Of a stretch of 64,000 nucleotides of DNA, positions 33,290 through 44,879 are shown in pieces (position 1 is the first letter of the stretch; every line of letters begins with the position of its first letter). The stretch is from Saturnia japonica. Its lineage: Eukaryota; Arthropoda; Insecta; Lepidoptera; Saturniidae. The notes under the pieces are model-generated. The model was not told where the DNA came from. It saw nothing but the letters and a program-made list of their open reading frames with translations, and searched no databases. The stretch lies in NCBI GenBank assembly GCA_033032175.1, contig CM065328.1:4960690-5024689 (forward strand), in the 5' to 3' direction. The position numbers were made by a program, and so were the translations under genes.

Positions 33290-34360
33290 TATGCCCATCT
33301 ATGTTCATCATATTAAAACAGGTAATGTTATCTAAATACATAATGTACTACAATAAATGTAAAATACTTATAAGGTAAAAATAATAAAAAGGAGTAATTT
33401 TATCAAAATATCTTATATTACTTCCATATATACCTTAATTAAAGCCTGTTATATTAATTTTTTCAGGTCATGAACTCTTTAAAATTATAATAAGGACTAT
33501 CTCTCAAAAAATTATCTATTACTTTCTCAGTGCTACAATAGGGATTTGCCAGGAAAACACGAAAAATATTATCCTGACTTTACTATTAAATTAATTATAA
33601 ATGTTTTCATGAAACATTGCATTTTATATTGGTGGCTGTGAAATCCTCAAATTACATAAATAAATCAGTGACCAATCACAAAATACAGACATACAGTACC
33701 GCCTTTCCATTATTTAATTGTATTATTGAAAATATGTTTCGTTTGTATCCTTTGTCCATTAAATTTCAACAAACAAATAGCTCGTTATAATAAAATATGC
33801 ATCGCCATGAACAAATAATTTTAAACATTGATAAACGAGTGTTGAAATTATTTTTGATGAATTTTCGAATGTTCCATGGGTAAAGTATATTGAAATAAAT
33901 CATCATATAAGGAAACAAAAAATGTGTCTACTTATTTAGCCATTTGTTTCTTCTTACATAAATCATAAATTCAAAGTAAAGGATTGATAATATTATATAT
34001 ACATACGTGTATTTGTTTCAGTTAGCAATAATTAAAGTTCATAGTAACCGATATACCTTTGTAAGATAACACGAAATTAATTCTTAAGTAACGAGAAATT
34101 TTTAGTAAACACAACGTAGGTTTTTAAGGACGTTGATGAATAATTAAGAAATAAGTGTTTAATATTTTCTTGATTTATTAGCGTTGACTTTGTCTTAATA
34201 CTAAGGTTTATTCTTGTCGCGTATGCATGCTATTTGAAGTTAAGATAGCTATCTGTACAAAAAAAATGGTACACCTTATTGAGCCTTGTTGCCAGCTCTT
34301 CGAAATGACTGGGATATTTTTCAAACCGGTTGTAGTGTTTTAACGTTAAAAGTATCTTTT
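33290..34360. other. AT-rich DNA, no recognised feature
   Basis: Nothing was identified. Confidence 0.5.
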
Positions 34361-34659
34361 TTATACTACAAAACTAACTAATTGCCTCATTAGCCTGATG
34401 ATCGTAAACGCGACTGCTATAATCGAGGTCCTGGGTTCCATTCCCAGGTCGAGCAAAGTGTTATTGGGGTTTTCTATAAAAATTCTCAGTAGCAGCTCGG
34501 AGTTTGGCTTTGTGCCCGATTAATGGCAATAGGCTCGCCCCCTATTACATGGGACCTAAAAAACATACTCGGCGAACTGTGGGTGTACATTAGTACCCTC
34601 CGCCTAACCCTTCGGGGATACAGGAGTGATGGTATGTTATGTTATGTTATACTACAAAA
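34361..34659 (+). mobile_element. Full-length tRNA-derived SINE with 13-bp duplication
   Basis: The 273-bp element (34374-34646) is flanked by ttatactacaaaa on both sides (34361-34373 and 34647-34659). The tRNA-like head has 'attagcctgatgatcgtaaa' (A box) and 'gggttccattcccagg' (B box). The body contains 'ttgtgcccgattaatggc' and the tail ends in tatgt repeats. It inserted at the start of the LINE-tail repeat that follows. It defines the family limits for the other copies. Confidence 0.93.
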
Positions 34660-34918
34660 GTGGCAAACGCATACGGCCCGCCTGATGATAAGCGACTAAC
34701 GTAGTCTATGGACGCTTGTAATGGTACCATAAGTATCACTTGTGTGTTTCCAACCTTAAACCCTACTCCAAGGAGCTCTGATAACCCTACTCATCACTGG
34801 AACACAACACAAGCTTATTTAGCCGTAATCTTATATGTGGTGGAGGTATTCACCAGTCGGGGAGCCCCAAGTAGAAGAAATTTCTCTGTGCCCTATTTTT
34901 CTTTGAATTCGTTCTAGG
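34660..34918 (+). repeat. LINE 3' tail repeat, 'gcccgcctgatg' family
   Basis: It contains 'cggcccgcctgatgataagc', 'aaccctactcatcactggaa' and 'aatttctctgtgccctattt'. Similar sequence occurs at 41.36-41.46 kb, 54.69-54.90 kb and, inverted, at 60.06-60.24 kb. The open frame inside it is not thought to be coding. Confidence 0.65.
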
Positions 34919-34919
34919 G

Positions 34920-35445
34920 TCTCAATTAATTTATTATTGTGAAACTAGAATTCCAGTAAATTTTGATGTCATTTATCTTAAATACAAATTCCAGATTTTT
35001 GAATAAAGTTCGTTTATTAGTTTGAATGAATATCATGTAAAAAGTTTTCATAAATAACTCGGTTCATAAAAAATAGATACTAAAGTGAATTTTAAATGAA
35101 ATATACTACACAAACATTTTTGTTTTGCAACGTGAGCGAATAAATAGACTAAATACGAAAACATAAATAAATTCACTCAACGACGCATCCCATTAATTTC
35201 TAAATTCAAACCGACAGGATATAAACATTAAATTTATTACATTTCACGTCAATATGACATCCCATAAAATAGAACGTAAATTAATCATAAAAGCACATTA
35301 AGCGACATAACTTTGGCGAGCGTCCAACAACAAAACTTTTGACAAGTTATTCCTTTTAGTTTTGATGTTTACGCTGTTACAAAGATACGTTGACAAGTCG
35401 GATATTCAACTCTTTTCTTTTAAAAGTATATATATTACAACTGTG
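34920..35445. other. AT-rich DNA, no recognised feature
   Basis: Nothing was identified. Confidence 0.45.
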
Positions 35446-35446
35446 A

Positions 35447-35512
35447 GTAAGTCGGCTCAGAGGTAGCGTCGTGAACGTGTCGATCGTTGTGAGTTCGAAT
35501 CCTTTCAAAATG
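35447..35512 (+). repeat. tRNA-like sequence, possible second SINE head
   Basis: 'gtcggctcagaggtagcg' resembles a tRNA D-arm/A box and 'gtgagttcgaatcctttc' a T-arm/B box, about 35 bp apart. A T-run follows. Acceptor pairing is poor, so it is not a tRNA gene. It may be the head of a second tRNA-derived SINE family, of which 58.76-58.80 kb could be another fragment. Confidence 0.4.
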
Positions 35513-36660
35513 AGCCTAAGTTTTTTTTTTAATAGAAGCTCAGTGAAATTACTATAATTTTCCTGATGGAAATGATGGAGGGAGAGTACGATTCAAATAC
35601 AACGATAGACAAAGTATTTCAGCTACCACCATAATAAAGAGCTTTGCTTAGTTTGGAATTAATGTATGAAATTGTGTCCTATTATTTATTTCAGATTATG
35701 GTAAAGTTAGACTAAATTGTAATTAATTAACTCTCTTAGAATATTTTTCCCTAATAATTTATATTTACTATTATTTGATATAGGTATTGTTATTATCCGT
35801 CTTGCTTATTTTAAATTTATTGTTTCTTTTTTTCAATTTGTATTTTTACTTGATGTTTTTCTTGTGCATTTTGTCTGTTTTATTGTCGTTAGCTTGTAAC
35901 GTTTTGTATGTATAACGAATTAACAATGTAACTGTGTGCATCCAGAAGGGTTCAAATTATTTAAAGAATGCTGAATTGTTGAATTCGTAGATTGAACCCG
36001 GTTTTGTTGACTAAATAAAAAAATGTGATACAGTTTCATAACAAAGCCACTGGTTTGTAAATATCCTAGAATATCGCAAACATCTTTTTCCTAGGGCATT
36101 TATGGTAGAACCATAAACTTGAATTACATCAACAATATTCATATGTATGGAAAGAAAGGAAAAAATATCGACAATGAACGATCGTAAACCAATGAAACAA
36201 AGACCTGGAATGTACGAACGCCAATGGATGCTAAGCCAATTGCTGTAAGTCAACCTATAACAACATAGGTCTTACCACGTAAACGTTTTTTTGTTTGTTT
36301 TGTATCAAATTAATGTTTTCGAACCTATCAAAAAAAGTAATTTAAAAACATGCTTATTTCTATTATCTTTGCTTATTTTATCTGTACTATATTAACACCA
36401 TAAGAAGTTGTTTCATACAAATAAATTTATTTCCACGGATATAGGTATCGGTACAATTTAAGTAGGAACCAGAGTATTTGGCAGTATATCTTTGTCAGTA
36501 ATGTACATAGTTGTTTTAATTTTACTTATATACATTTGCATTATTTGATCATCTATTGAATGATATATGATCGAATTGTGCATATTATATCATAGCTTGA
36601 TTATTGTATACATATGAAGTGGATTAATAGCAATTAATGGAAATAATAACAGATACCATG
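35513..36660. other. AT-rich DNA, no recognised feature
   Basis: An 80-codon minus-strand frame (36011-36253) has several Trp, Tyr and Cys residues but no ATG start and no recognisable family. Confidence 0.35.
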
Positions 36661-36666
36661 AATTTT

Positions 36667-36905
36667 GAAAAGTATCAAAAAAGAAACAAAAATCCCACTG
36701 AAACCAAAACACTTGTCTGTATATTTTTTTTTTCTATTTTTGCTATTAAATTGATTCCCAGATATCATATTTCAATATTATATAGAGTTAATTCATAATT
36801 AAGACGAATTTAACAACACCTCGTATACTAAAATCCATCAAAAAATAGACATACATACATATGCTTCAAAAACATAACCCTGCTTTTTCGCAGTTAGGTA
36901 AAAAA
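36667..36905 (+). repeat. Interspersed repeat family A, copy 2
   Basis: It opens with 'aaaaatcccactgaaaccaa' and ends with 'cttcaaaaacataaccctgc' and 'cgcagttaggtaaaaa'. It lacks the SINE found in copy 1. Confidence 0.7.
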
Positions 36906-38560
36906 TGGCATAAAAATTGTTTATCAACTGCTTTTCTAGAGTATTCCAAAGAAAATTACTATTTAAAATTCTATCTATATTTCTGTTATTCCCACTACAT
37001 GGTAGTAATTACAAATAGATAATAAATATCAATTAATATAAATTCCATAGAACGCAACGTAACTCTATTTTTTCCCTCGGGATCTTAACAAACAATGATT
37101 AATGACCACATTGAGGAATGTGAAGTCATTGACACTAATGTAATAAATATGTATGCAATCAACGCTTGTACCTAGTGCTAAGCCTAACGCTTGTATGGTA
37201 TTACGATAAATCATTTCGTGTAGTTCATAATTTCCCTAGGCCTCTTACATTGGAATTGTTTCTTAAATAGTGTCAACTTTGAAGATCCCTATGCTTTTTT
37301 TAAAGTACGCTTCGTCGAGTACAAACTTTATCTAACCATGATATAATACATGTGCTCAGTCCATTCGACATAATTATTATATCTAATTTGATAAGTGTTT
37401 TTTTTTACATTAGAAATCCTCTACGTAGTTGTATTTTTTAAATGTACCTATTGTATTTTATTTTTCAAAAGTAGACAATTTGAATAAGTGTTTGTATAGA
37501 AAAAACCGGCTTACCTAAAATTAAAAGTTATTCTTAAATCTTAGAAATGTATTAAAATTTTGATACGTATAGATATAATAATAATAAGTATTTTTTTTAA
37601 ATATCTAGTGGAATAATACTAAGGGTTGCTTCCACGAAAACCTTAAATCATATTTAAATCGTTAATCCTGATTAAAAATTGACACTTGCATACATTTTGG
37701 ACACATTTAAATTAAATTTAAGCTAAATCTGAATTTACCTTTTTCCGTGCAAGTCGTCCTAAATGTTTAAATATGAAAAAAGTGGATGAGTGTACTTAAG
37801 TACGAGTATTAGAAGTTATACTGCGTGACTATCCTCCACAATAAGGCAAATTCATGGTTGTATATTTTTGTTAGTGTATGTGCGATCGTAAAAATTCACT
37901 GTTTTATAACGCGGCTAAAGACGTATATTTTTAAATATTTAAAGGTTTTTAAAATCAGTTAATTAATTATTCTTAAATTTTATGAGGTAGAAATCAACTT
38001 TAAATTCAACCAATCGTTTTCACCACAATAAAACAAGAGTTTTGTAAGCAACTTCATAGTGGATGATACTTTTTATTACAAAGTGGCACGCATCGTATAA
38101 ACTTACTCTCATCGTTTTTAAATTTTAGTTAAAGAATTTTAAATACAAATATTGAAAGGTTTTTAAAATCAGTCAATTAATTAGTCTGAAGCATATCTGA
38201 GGCAGAAACCAAGTAAGGATTATTCATATTCCCATACGGACGCACGCACGACGTCACTTTTGTAAATTGATGAATTGGGCAAAGCTCGCTTCGTTAGCTC
38301 TGAAGTGAATTCTTGCGATGTATTTGACGGATGAAAATCATTTTTAGATATCCGCCACCCGGCGAGCCGGTGAATTTATTTTGTTTACATTAATTTGTTC
38401 CCTTTTTTATTTTAATAATAATAGATTGTATATTTATTTAGTTTTTATTATTTATTCTTCCAATATGTCACTTTTAAAATAGCGTAGCTTACAAAACCAC
38501 GGAGTAGGTACTTAACTAATGAAGTAGATAATTTTTCCTTAATTTTGCATAAAATCTTTT
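36906..38560. other. AT-rich DNA, weak local duplication
   Basis: The phrase 'aaaggtttttaaaatcag' plus 'aattaatta' occurs near 37941 and again near 38156, suggesting an old ~215-bp duplication. A patch near 38240-38300 with 'acgcacgcacgacgtcact' is GC-richer. No gene is seen. Confidence 0.4.
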
Positions 38561-38561
38561 A

Positions 38562-38738
38562 CAGAGATTTTTGTGTCGTGCGGAAGAAGATATTTATGCT
38601 GGCCTGCATGAGAACGGTGACTGTCGATGGATTCCGATCTCTCAGTAGTCACCGTTGTGTTTGCATTGTACTGTGCTTACCATCAGGGACAATAACGTCA
38701 ATTTGCCAAGTTAATATGAAAAAAATAATATAAATAAA
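38562..38738 (+). pseudogene. CR1-like LINE 3' end fragment
   Basis: 'agatatttatgctggcctgc', 'ctctcagtagtcaccgttgt' and 'gtgcttaccatcagggacaa' match the 3' UTR of the split CR1-like copy at 22.8/23.7 kb. It ends in an A-rich run at about 38718. Confidence 0.75.
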
Positions 38739-38796
38739 GCCGTGTACTGACTCAGTTCATTTGAAAACAATCTAAAAATATATTACCGTTAAATAA

Positions 38797-39109
38797 AGTT
38801 CATCATCATCATCATCATCATCATTTCAGCCGCAGGACGTCCACTGCTGAACATAGGCCTCCCCCATAGATCTCCAGAGCGACCGATCTTGTGCGGCTTG
38901 CATCCAACGGCTCCCAGCGACCTTTATTATGTCGTCTTTCCATCTAGTGAGGGGCCGTCCTACGCTACGCTTTCCGGTGCGTGGTCTCCACTCGAGAACC
39001 TTTCTGCCCCAACGGCAGTCAGTTCTCCGAACTATGTGCCCCGCCCACTGCCACTTCAACTTGCTAATCCTTTTGGCTATGGCAAATAAAGTTGCCATTA
39101 ATGAATCCT
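38797..39109 (-). pseudogene. RTE-like LINE 3' end with (ATG)n tail
   Basis: On the minus strand the frame reads KLKWQWAGHIVRR, RWGRKVLEWRPRTGKR, VGRPLTRWKDD and AAQDRSLWRSMGEAYVQQW, then a stop and a (ATG)n/(TGA)n microsatellite (plus strand atc repeats at 38800-38825). This is the well-known C-terminus of lepidopteran RTE-type LINEs with a microsatellite tail. 90 codons are open; the rest of the element is missing. Confidence 0.85.
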
Positions 39110-39119
39110 AAATTCCGTC

Positions 39120-39306
39120 TAGAGGATTTATATAAACAATAAAATGTGAAAGTACGTATGTTTGAATGTTTATTCGTCAATCACGCTTTAACATCCTGAC
39201 GGATTCTAATGAAATTTGGCATAGAAGTTAATTATTGTGGATACTTTTTTTGTTTGATAGACATCCCTATATTAATGAATCTGTGTAGTCCTGTCTGTAC
39301 ATTTCA

Positions 39307-39341
<35 letters not shown>

Positions 39342-40068
39342 CGCGTACTATATAAATGATACTGATCACGAATATGCCATTCAAAACATTTTTGTTTGTC
39401 TGTCTGTTATATGTTCGGATTTAACTCAAACACGGCTTGAGCGATTCCTATGATTTTTTTTTTACACGGGATGCTTATGTCATTTGTCAATTGATAAGGA
39501 ATAAGAAATTTCAATATTACTTTTAGAAATTGTAAAAAAATAATATTTTCGTTTATTTTTGACCGATTTTGATGGAATTTTGTACACAGGAAGTATAAGC
39601 CAGTTAATGATTGAATAGCCGTTAGAATTTTCAATAACACTATTAAGAATAGTAAAAAATTAATATCCAAACATTAAAAATTTTGTTAACTCCACACCGA
39701 TTTTGATATAATTTTGTACACGGGAAGTATAAGTAATTGTATAATTGATGAGCTATAAGAATTACCAATATAACTTCTAAAAAAAAAAACAAAAATAACT
39801 TTGAAAAACTAATTTTCGTAATTTTGTAGACGGGAAGAATACATCATACGATAATTGAGAGGCTATAAGAATCGTTAATATTGCATTAGAAATCGTAGAA
39901 TATAATAATATATTTCAACCGATTTTGATGAAAATTGTACAAGGTAAATATATGCCACTATTCAATTAATACGGCATATGAATTGTCAACAACACGAGTA
40001 AAAATAAAATTACGGGATGTACATGCTGCGAATAACAAACGCGTGCAGAGTTGCGGGTATACCGCTAG
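39120..40068 (+). mobile_element. Helitron-like element with internal degenerate repeats
   Basis: It contains several copies of a ~100-140-bp unit built around 'accgattttgatggaatttt' and 'gtacacgggaagtataag' (near 39560, 39697, 39810, 39915). It ends 'gcgggtataccgctagt': a small GC stem directly before CTAG (40065-40068) and T, as Helitron 3' ends have. A T-run of ~29 lies at 39310-39338. The left boundary is uncertain. A partial relative is at 41.82-42.01 kb. Confidence 0.5.
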
Positions 40069-40970
40069 TTTATTATAAAGATCGATGACCAAAAATATGT
40101 AATAAAAAAGCGTTTTGCTTGTATGTCTGGATTTAACTCATAAGCGGTTTAGTCGATTTTAATGAATTTCTTACAAGTGAATTAAATATCTCTAAAATTT
40201 AACAACAAAACGTTTTGAAACATTAAAAAACAAATCGAAATTTTTAATTTGTTTATAATCCAAACTATTTTAAAAAAATAATGAATATATGGAGTATAAG
40301 TAATTCCGAAATAGACTACAAAATTTATCAATAATACTTTCAAAAATCGTAAAATAAAATTACAACGAATTAGAATAGAAAATTCAAACATGAATCGTAG
40401 TACAGTAGGACGTGTAGGCGAGCCGAATGGGAAATTTTTCCACTTTGTTTTTTGATTAGACTTTAGAAATATTATGAAATTTTAACAAGCATGTTTTAAA
40501 CTAAAAGTGGTTGAGAATAATTTGCTTCCATTTTAATAAAAAGTTAAAATGTTTGTTTGAATTTAAATTAATGTATGTAAGAGTCGACTATACAAACTAA
40601 CTAGTTAGCGACTTGTTATAATGCGGGATTTACGACTGCTAGTATTCTACTAGACAAGTAATTTTTAATTAAAACTCTGTCGCAATTTAGAGGAGCTTGG
40701 CTTGAGTTGGGAAGCGTTTACTTTATTATATATTGTGTAGCCGGTGGTACTACTCATACTTACATTAATTCAACTAAAGAGTAAACGTGATATATATGCT
40801 GAGATATATCTATATATGTGTTCCAATAAATTTTTTGTATAGTAGAGAAAATTCAATTATTTATTATCAAGTCGTCATAAAATTATTTTCGGGCGCTTAC
40901 ATGGCTTACGCTGGCTGAATCTTATGAGATAATTGCTCGTCGCGAGCTAAGTGCTTTATTTATTACTATG
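40069..40970. other. AT-rich DNA with Helitron-like scraps
   Basis: A decayed copy of the 'cgattttaatgaa' and 'ggagtataagtaattcc' unit lies at about 40130-40360. 'cgggcgcttacatggcttac' at about 40890 is a fragment of the 16.76-kb Helitron family. Nothing else was identified. Confidence 0.45.
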
Positions 40971-40974
40971 AACT

Positions 40975-41176
40975 TACATAACATACCATCACGCCAATAT
41001 TCTTGAAGAGCTAGGCAGAGGTGTTTACCGGGTAAGCTTCAGATTTCATGTAATAGTCAATAGGCTCTTTGCCCTTATTGCTACTAAGGATTTCATAGAA
41101 AAACCCAATAACATTTTGCTCGACCTGGGAATTGAACCCAAGACATTGAGCATAGCAGTCGTGCTTAGGACCGCTT
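40975..41176 (-). mobile_element. tRNA-derived SINE, minus strand, head-to-head copy 1
   Basis: The tail 'acataacataccatcacgcc' is at the low end and the head, including 'tcgacctgggaattgaaccc' and 'cagtcgtgcttaggacc', at the high end. An internal ~20-bp loss is visible near 41070. The head abuts the next SINE copy in the opposite orientation. Confidence 0.8.
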
Positions 41177-41199
41177 CTTAGGTCCCAGGTGCCGCTAAG

Positions 41200-41362
41200 T
41201 AGCAGCTAGGAGTTTGTCTTTATGCCCGATTAATGGCAATAGGCTCAGCCCTTATTACATGGGACCTAAAATCATATCCGGCGAACTGTACACCCATACA
41301 TTAGTATACCTCCGCCTAAACCTTTGGGAATGTAGGGGTGATGGTATGTTATGTTATCTTCT
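41200..41362 (+). mobile_element. tRNA-derived SINE, plus strand, head-to-head copy 2
   Basis: It begins in the SINE body ('tagcagctaggagtttgtct'), lacks the tRNA-like head, and runs through 'cccgattaatggcaatagg' to the tail 'gatggtatgttatgttat'. Together with the preceding copy it forms an inverted pair with a ~25-bp junction. Confidence 0.8.
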
Positions 41363-41460
41363 GTAGGGTGGCGGTATTCCACCAGTCGGACTGCCCGAAG
41401 TAGACAGATATCTCCAAAGAAATTTATCTGTGCCCTACGTCAACGTGTAGGTTAGAGCAT
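41363..41460 (+). repeat. LINE 3' tail repeat fragment, 'gcccgcctgatg' family
   Basis: 'ctgtagggtggcggtattcc' and 'aatttatctgtgccctacg' match the distal part of 34660-34918. Confidence 0.6.
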
Positions 41461-41814
41461 CTAGTGTGACTTAGAAGTCATAATCGGGGACAATAAATAT
41501 TTACACAGGACCTCTCCACACTTCATTTTGGGACTATCAAACTTCAACTATAAAACTATGGGAATATTTTGTCCTTTAAAACAAGTAAAATAAAATAAAT
41601 AGTTTGAAGCGGTGATTACATCGGATTAGTCGACGTGGGTTCGAATAACAATGAGGTTAAGCTTTTGGCGAAGGGAAATATTGTGATATAATTGCATGTT
41701 GGGCATTAGCTATTGGGCTTCGATAGATTAAGCGTTTAAAGCTGGTTCATAATGAAAAGCTGCTTACATATGGAAAACCGTAACCTTCAATTCATAGTAA
41801 TATATATTAATAAA
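41461..41814. other. No recognised feature
   Basis: Nothing was identified. Confidence 0.4.
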
Positions 41815-42010
41815 ACTGTTGTTCTTTCTGTACATTTCATGCTTTTCCAAATTTCCCGATAGGCATATTATATGAATAATTCTGATCACGAATATGCCAG
41901 TTGTTTTACTGTCTGACTGTTTGCATGTCTGGATTGAACTCTAAAACGGCTTGAGTAGTAAAAAAGAAAATTTCTAAATTTAAACTTGTATTTATTCTCA
42001 ACCGATTTTT
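41815..42010 (+). repeat. Partial relative of the 39.1-40.1 kb element
   Basis: It shares 'ctgtacatttcat', 'ctgatcacgaatatgcca' and 'ctggattgaactc' with the left part of that element, then stops. Confidence 0.55.
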
Positions 42011-42164
42011 ACGGGAAGATACACTTCCTTTATTGGCTTCTTTATTTACTTCCTTGATTGCTTTAATATTCCTTTAATAAAAACTCCATTGTTTAACTAT
42101 CATTGCTTAATTGACAGTCTTTTAGAAGTGTAAATAATAATTTTAGAAATCCTAAAATACGAGT

Positions 42165-42412
42165 AGCAAGGCAATTTTTAACAAAAAAGAAAACTAAGTT
42201 CAATGATTTTGAACAGTTCCCTTGTGTATCTTCGAAGTTGAAGGTCCAGTGCCAATGAAATTAAAATGGAACCACCCTTGAGGCATGCCCTATCTAACAA
42301 AAAAAAAAAACGACAAGATCGGTTCGTGAACACAAAATTATAGTTGAATATTTATAAAAAAACATTCGAAATGATTCACCGCCCGTCTTTTGTTGAAGTC
42401 GGTTTAAAAAAT
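42165..42412 (+). repeat. Interspersed repeat family B, longest copy
   Basis: It runs from 'caaggcaatttttaac' through 'gtgtatcttcgaagttgaag' and 'aaccacccttgaggcatgcc' to 'tcttttgttgaagtcggttt'. The end echoes the start in inverted orientation ('caacttc...gaagttg'). Family B may thus have imperfect terminal inverted repeats. Confidence 0.7.
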
Positions 42413-42539
42413 ACGAGACGAATAAATTACAGCACAATAAACGCACGCGCAGCCACTATTCCAAAACCCTAGTATAATATAAGCGTGTGTAGTACAAAAA
42501 ACTCCGAACGATCCTGTGTCTTGCGATAGGCGTGCAGGC

Positions 42540-42775
42540 GTGTAAGGTTTTTTTGAAAGTAATAACTCGGAATATTGACGGCAGTTACTGTCCCTGACGG
42601 TAAGCACAGTACAATCCAAACACAACAGCCACCACCGAGAAATCTAAATCCATTGACTAATCATGAGTAAATGAATATATCTTCACGTTACGCTTGAAGG
42701 ACACGATGTCTTAAAAACGAGGTAATATATTGGCCGGGAGTTGACAGTTCCACGGTACCATACGACAATACAACT
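42540..42775 (-). pseudogene. CR1-like LINE 3' end fragment, minus strand
   Basis: Plus-strand 'tactgtccctgacggtaagc', 'caccgagaaatctaaatcc' and 'tggccgggagttgacagttc' are the reverse complement of the CR1-like 3' region. A T-run at 42548-42555 could be the A-tail. Confidence 0.7.
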
Positions 42776-42879
42776 ATCCTGAGTATTGGCGTATGTGTAG
42801 ATACGCGAAGATGGATGCTTGCACCCGCTTCTCATCACCGCGCATATATTGACTTTCATCTTTATATGTTTAGCGCTTA

Positions 42880-43085
42880 CCACAATTTCACCTGATGTAA
42901 GTGCCGATGTAGCTAAAGCTGAGCCTAATGGAAGACTGGTTCTCAAGTACACCCACCCTTACACACTTATAGGTGTTTGGCGATAGATTTTCAAGTTGAA
43001 GGGGGTAACTAGCCAGACGGGTATTTAAAAATGCTCTACCACCAGGCTATGGTTCCATCATGATGTTTTTCTTAATCATTATCTC
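42880..43085 (+). repeat. Interspersed repeat, 'caagtgcagctgcc' family
   Basis: It shares 'cctaatggaagactggttct', 'gtgtttggcgatagattttc' and 'ccatcatgatgtttttctt' with the copies at 21.72 and 58.55 kb. Confidence 0.65.
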
Positions 43086-43810
43086 AGGCTTATTGTAGGA
43101 ATCCGAACTCATGTCGAAGGATATGATGTCCGTAAATGCTACCACTGAGCAAAAATTATTGAACTATTTGGAGAATGAATGTCAAACGTAGTTTTGCTTT
43201 CAAGTGCAAAAGAGAACTAAAAGAAAATTATTACCTACAACTTGTAAATATTACAAATCCCAACCGAAAAACAAATAACATAAAAGTTTACCAGAATTTA
43301 TTTCATGCTATTACAAATAAAAATAAGGTGTTAACTGAACACTTGGCTTTAGATTTAGATGTTTATTAGTTTTACTTTTTCACAACAAAAAAATACAACT
43401 GAATTTCATATCCAAAGTTACATCGTTCCAAATTGGGATTTAGAATGGAGAATGCGGGCTTTTTATTTGCAAACCGTGATATATTTTATTTAAGACCAAA
43501 CTCGTTAGGATTGTTTTCAGATGGAAAGTTTATTAACATCGACAGAAAAAAATGGAATGTCTTTTAAATCTTACATTTATGGGGTAAAGTAACGGCACTG
43601 TACCTATCTGATGGTACTTAATGGCAATCTAACAAGTGATCGAGAATGTACAGTCCATCGCCAGCCAAATATCTATTCACACGAATAGCTACCAACCCCG
43701 AAAAGAGTGCCTAAATTCTCTTTAATCCTGGATACCTACGAAAGACTCTTGAATCAATCCACCTTTTCGGTATCGCAATCCCCTGGGCCACCCAGACTAA
43801 ATTTATTTAT
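43086..43810. other. AT-rich DNA, no recognised feature
   Basis: Nothing convincing was identified. Confidence 0.4.
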
Positions 43811-43814
43811 TTAT

Positions 43815-44872
43815 CTTATCATATCTGAGTTTCACACTCAAAAATAGACTTAACTGCCTGAACAGGGCCGCTGGCATCCCTTGTTGTGCTCGGCAAGCAA
43901 AATTTCCCTGAAACATACGCCTACACTATATAAGACATGTGTCCGCACGATCCTAACATATAGCCGCGCGGTACTCGCACGTATGTTTAAATACAATTTT
44001 ACCTATCGCAAACAGTTCAAAATAGATTCTTACGTCATTTAGTGCCCAATTAGGCCATTTTTTATGCCCCATATTTCGTTTGGAACGTAGACCTACATAG
44101 AGATATGGAACTTCCTTCGATCGAATCGTACGTTAAGTTCCTTGTGAGATAGTTAAGTTTCCTGTATGGAACGTTGGTAAGATCCACCACGACTTACACT
44201 CCAGCCCCGATGCACCGAGGACAAAACGCCACCCGGAACATTTTTACCGATCCCGGTGACTACATCGAGGCATCGAACGTGTATTAATTATTCTACAAGC
44301 GTGCTCGCACACACCCCTTCAAAACCACCGTTCCCCCCGCAGGAGATGGGCGGTTAACTTCATTCCCTCACCACCTGTCACGTCCACCCTCTCCTTCGGC
44401 AACTCTATTCACTCGGTGTAGAGCCCATGAGTCTAGCAGCCGCTCGCGCGATACAGTGACACTTTACTTGTATTCACTACCAACTAACAGATATCATTAC
44501 ACTGCACACTACGTTCGTGTACACCACACAGGTGCATAGGTTCTGTAAGGGACGTTATTAATTTTTTTATACTAGTTAGACAAAAATTAAGAAATCACTA
44601 AATACATATACTCATGTCTCTTCCTTCGTCCCAGGAGGTAGAAACATGTATTTATGTATAGTTAGTTAACTCTAATTCCTACGGATAGAGAAATTAGCCA
44701 GCTCGCGACTTAATTGCAATTAAGGTCACAGCCCAAGCCGAGGTTCACGGCTGAATACCTTACACGCTCGCACCCAAGCTACGGTGAAGCTATAAAAATC
44801 GTCTGAGGCTCCAGGCTTCCCTATGGCTAACACTATACAGTCAGATAGAAGAAAAAACACTAAGAAAAAAAA
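43815..44872 (+). pseudogene. Decayed, 5'-truncated Jockey copy
   Basis: 'gaacagggccgctggcatcc' starts clear similarity to ORF2 near residue 772 of the complete element. It continues with 'gtagacctacatagagatat' (VDLHRDMELPS), then the 3' UTR ('cgcgcgatacagtgacac' and 'ggctaacactatacagtca') and an A-rich end. Many frameshifts and stops make it an old copy. It is older than the copies at 23 and 27 kb. Confidence 0.85.
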
Positions 44873-44879
44873 ACATTGG

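Noticed and set aside
35447..35512. Functional tRNA gene
   Set aside because: A and B box-like strings exist but acceptor and anticodon stems do not pair; more likely a SINE head.
36011..36253. 80-codon minus-strand frame as a chemoreceptor exon
   Set aside because: It resembles membrane protein sequence only loosely, lacks an ATG and no flanking exon was found.
38800..38825. (atc)n run as an independent microsatellite
   Set aside because: It is the 3' tail of the minus-strand RTE-like LINE next to it.
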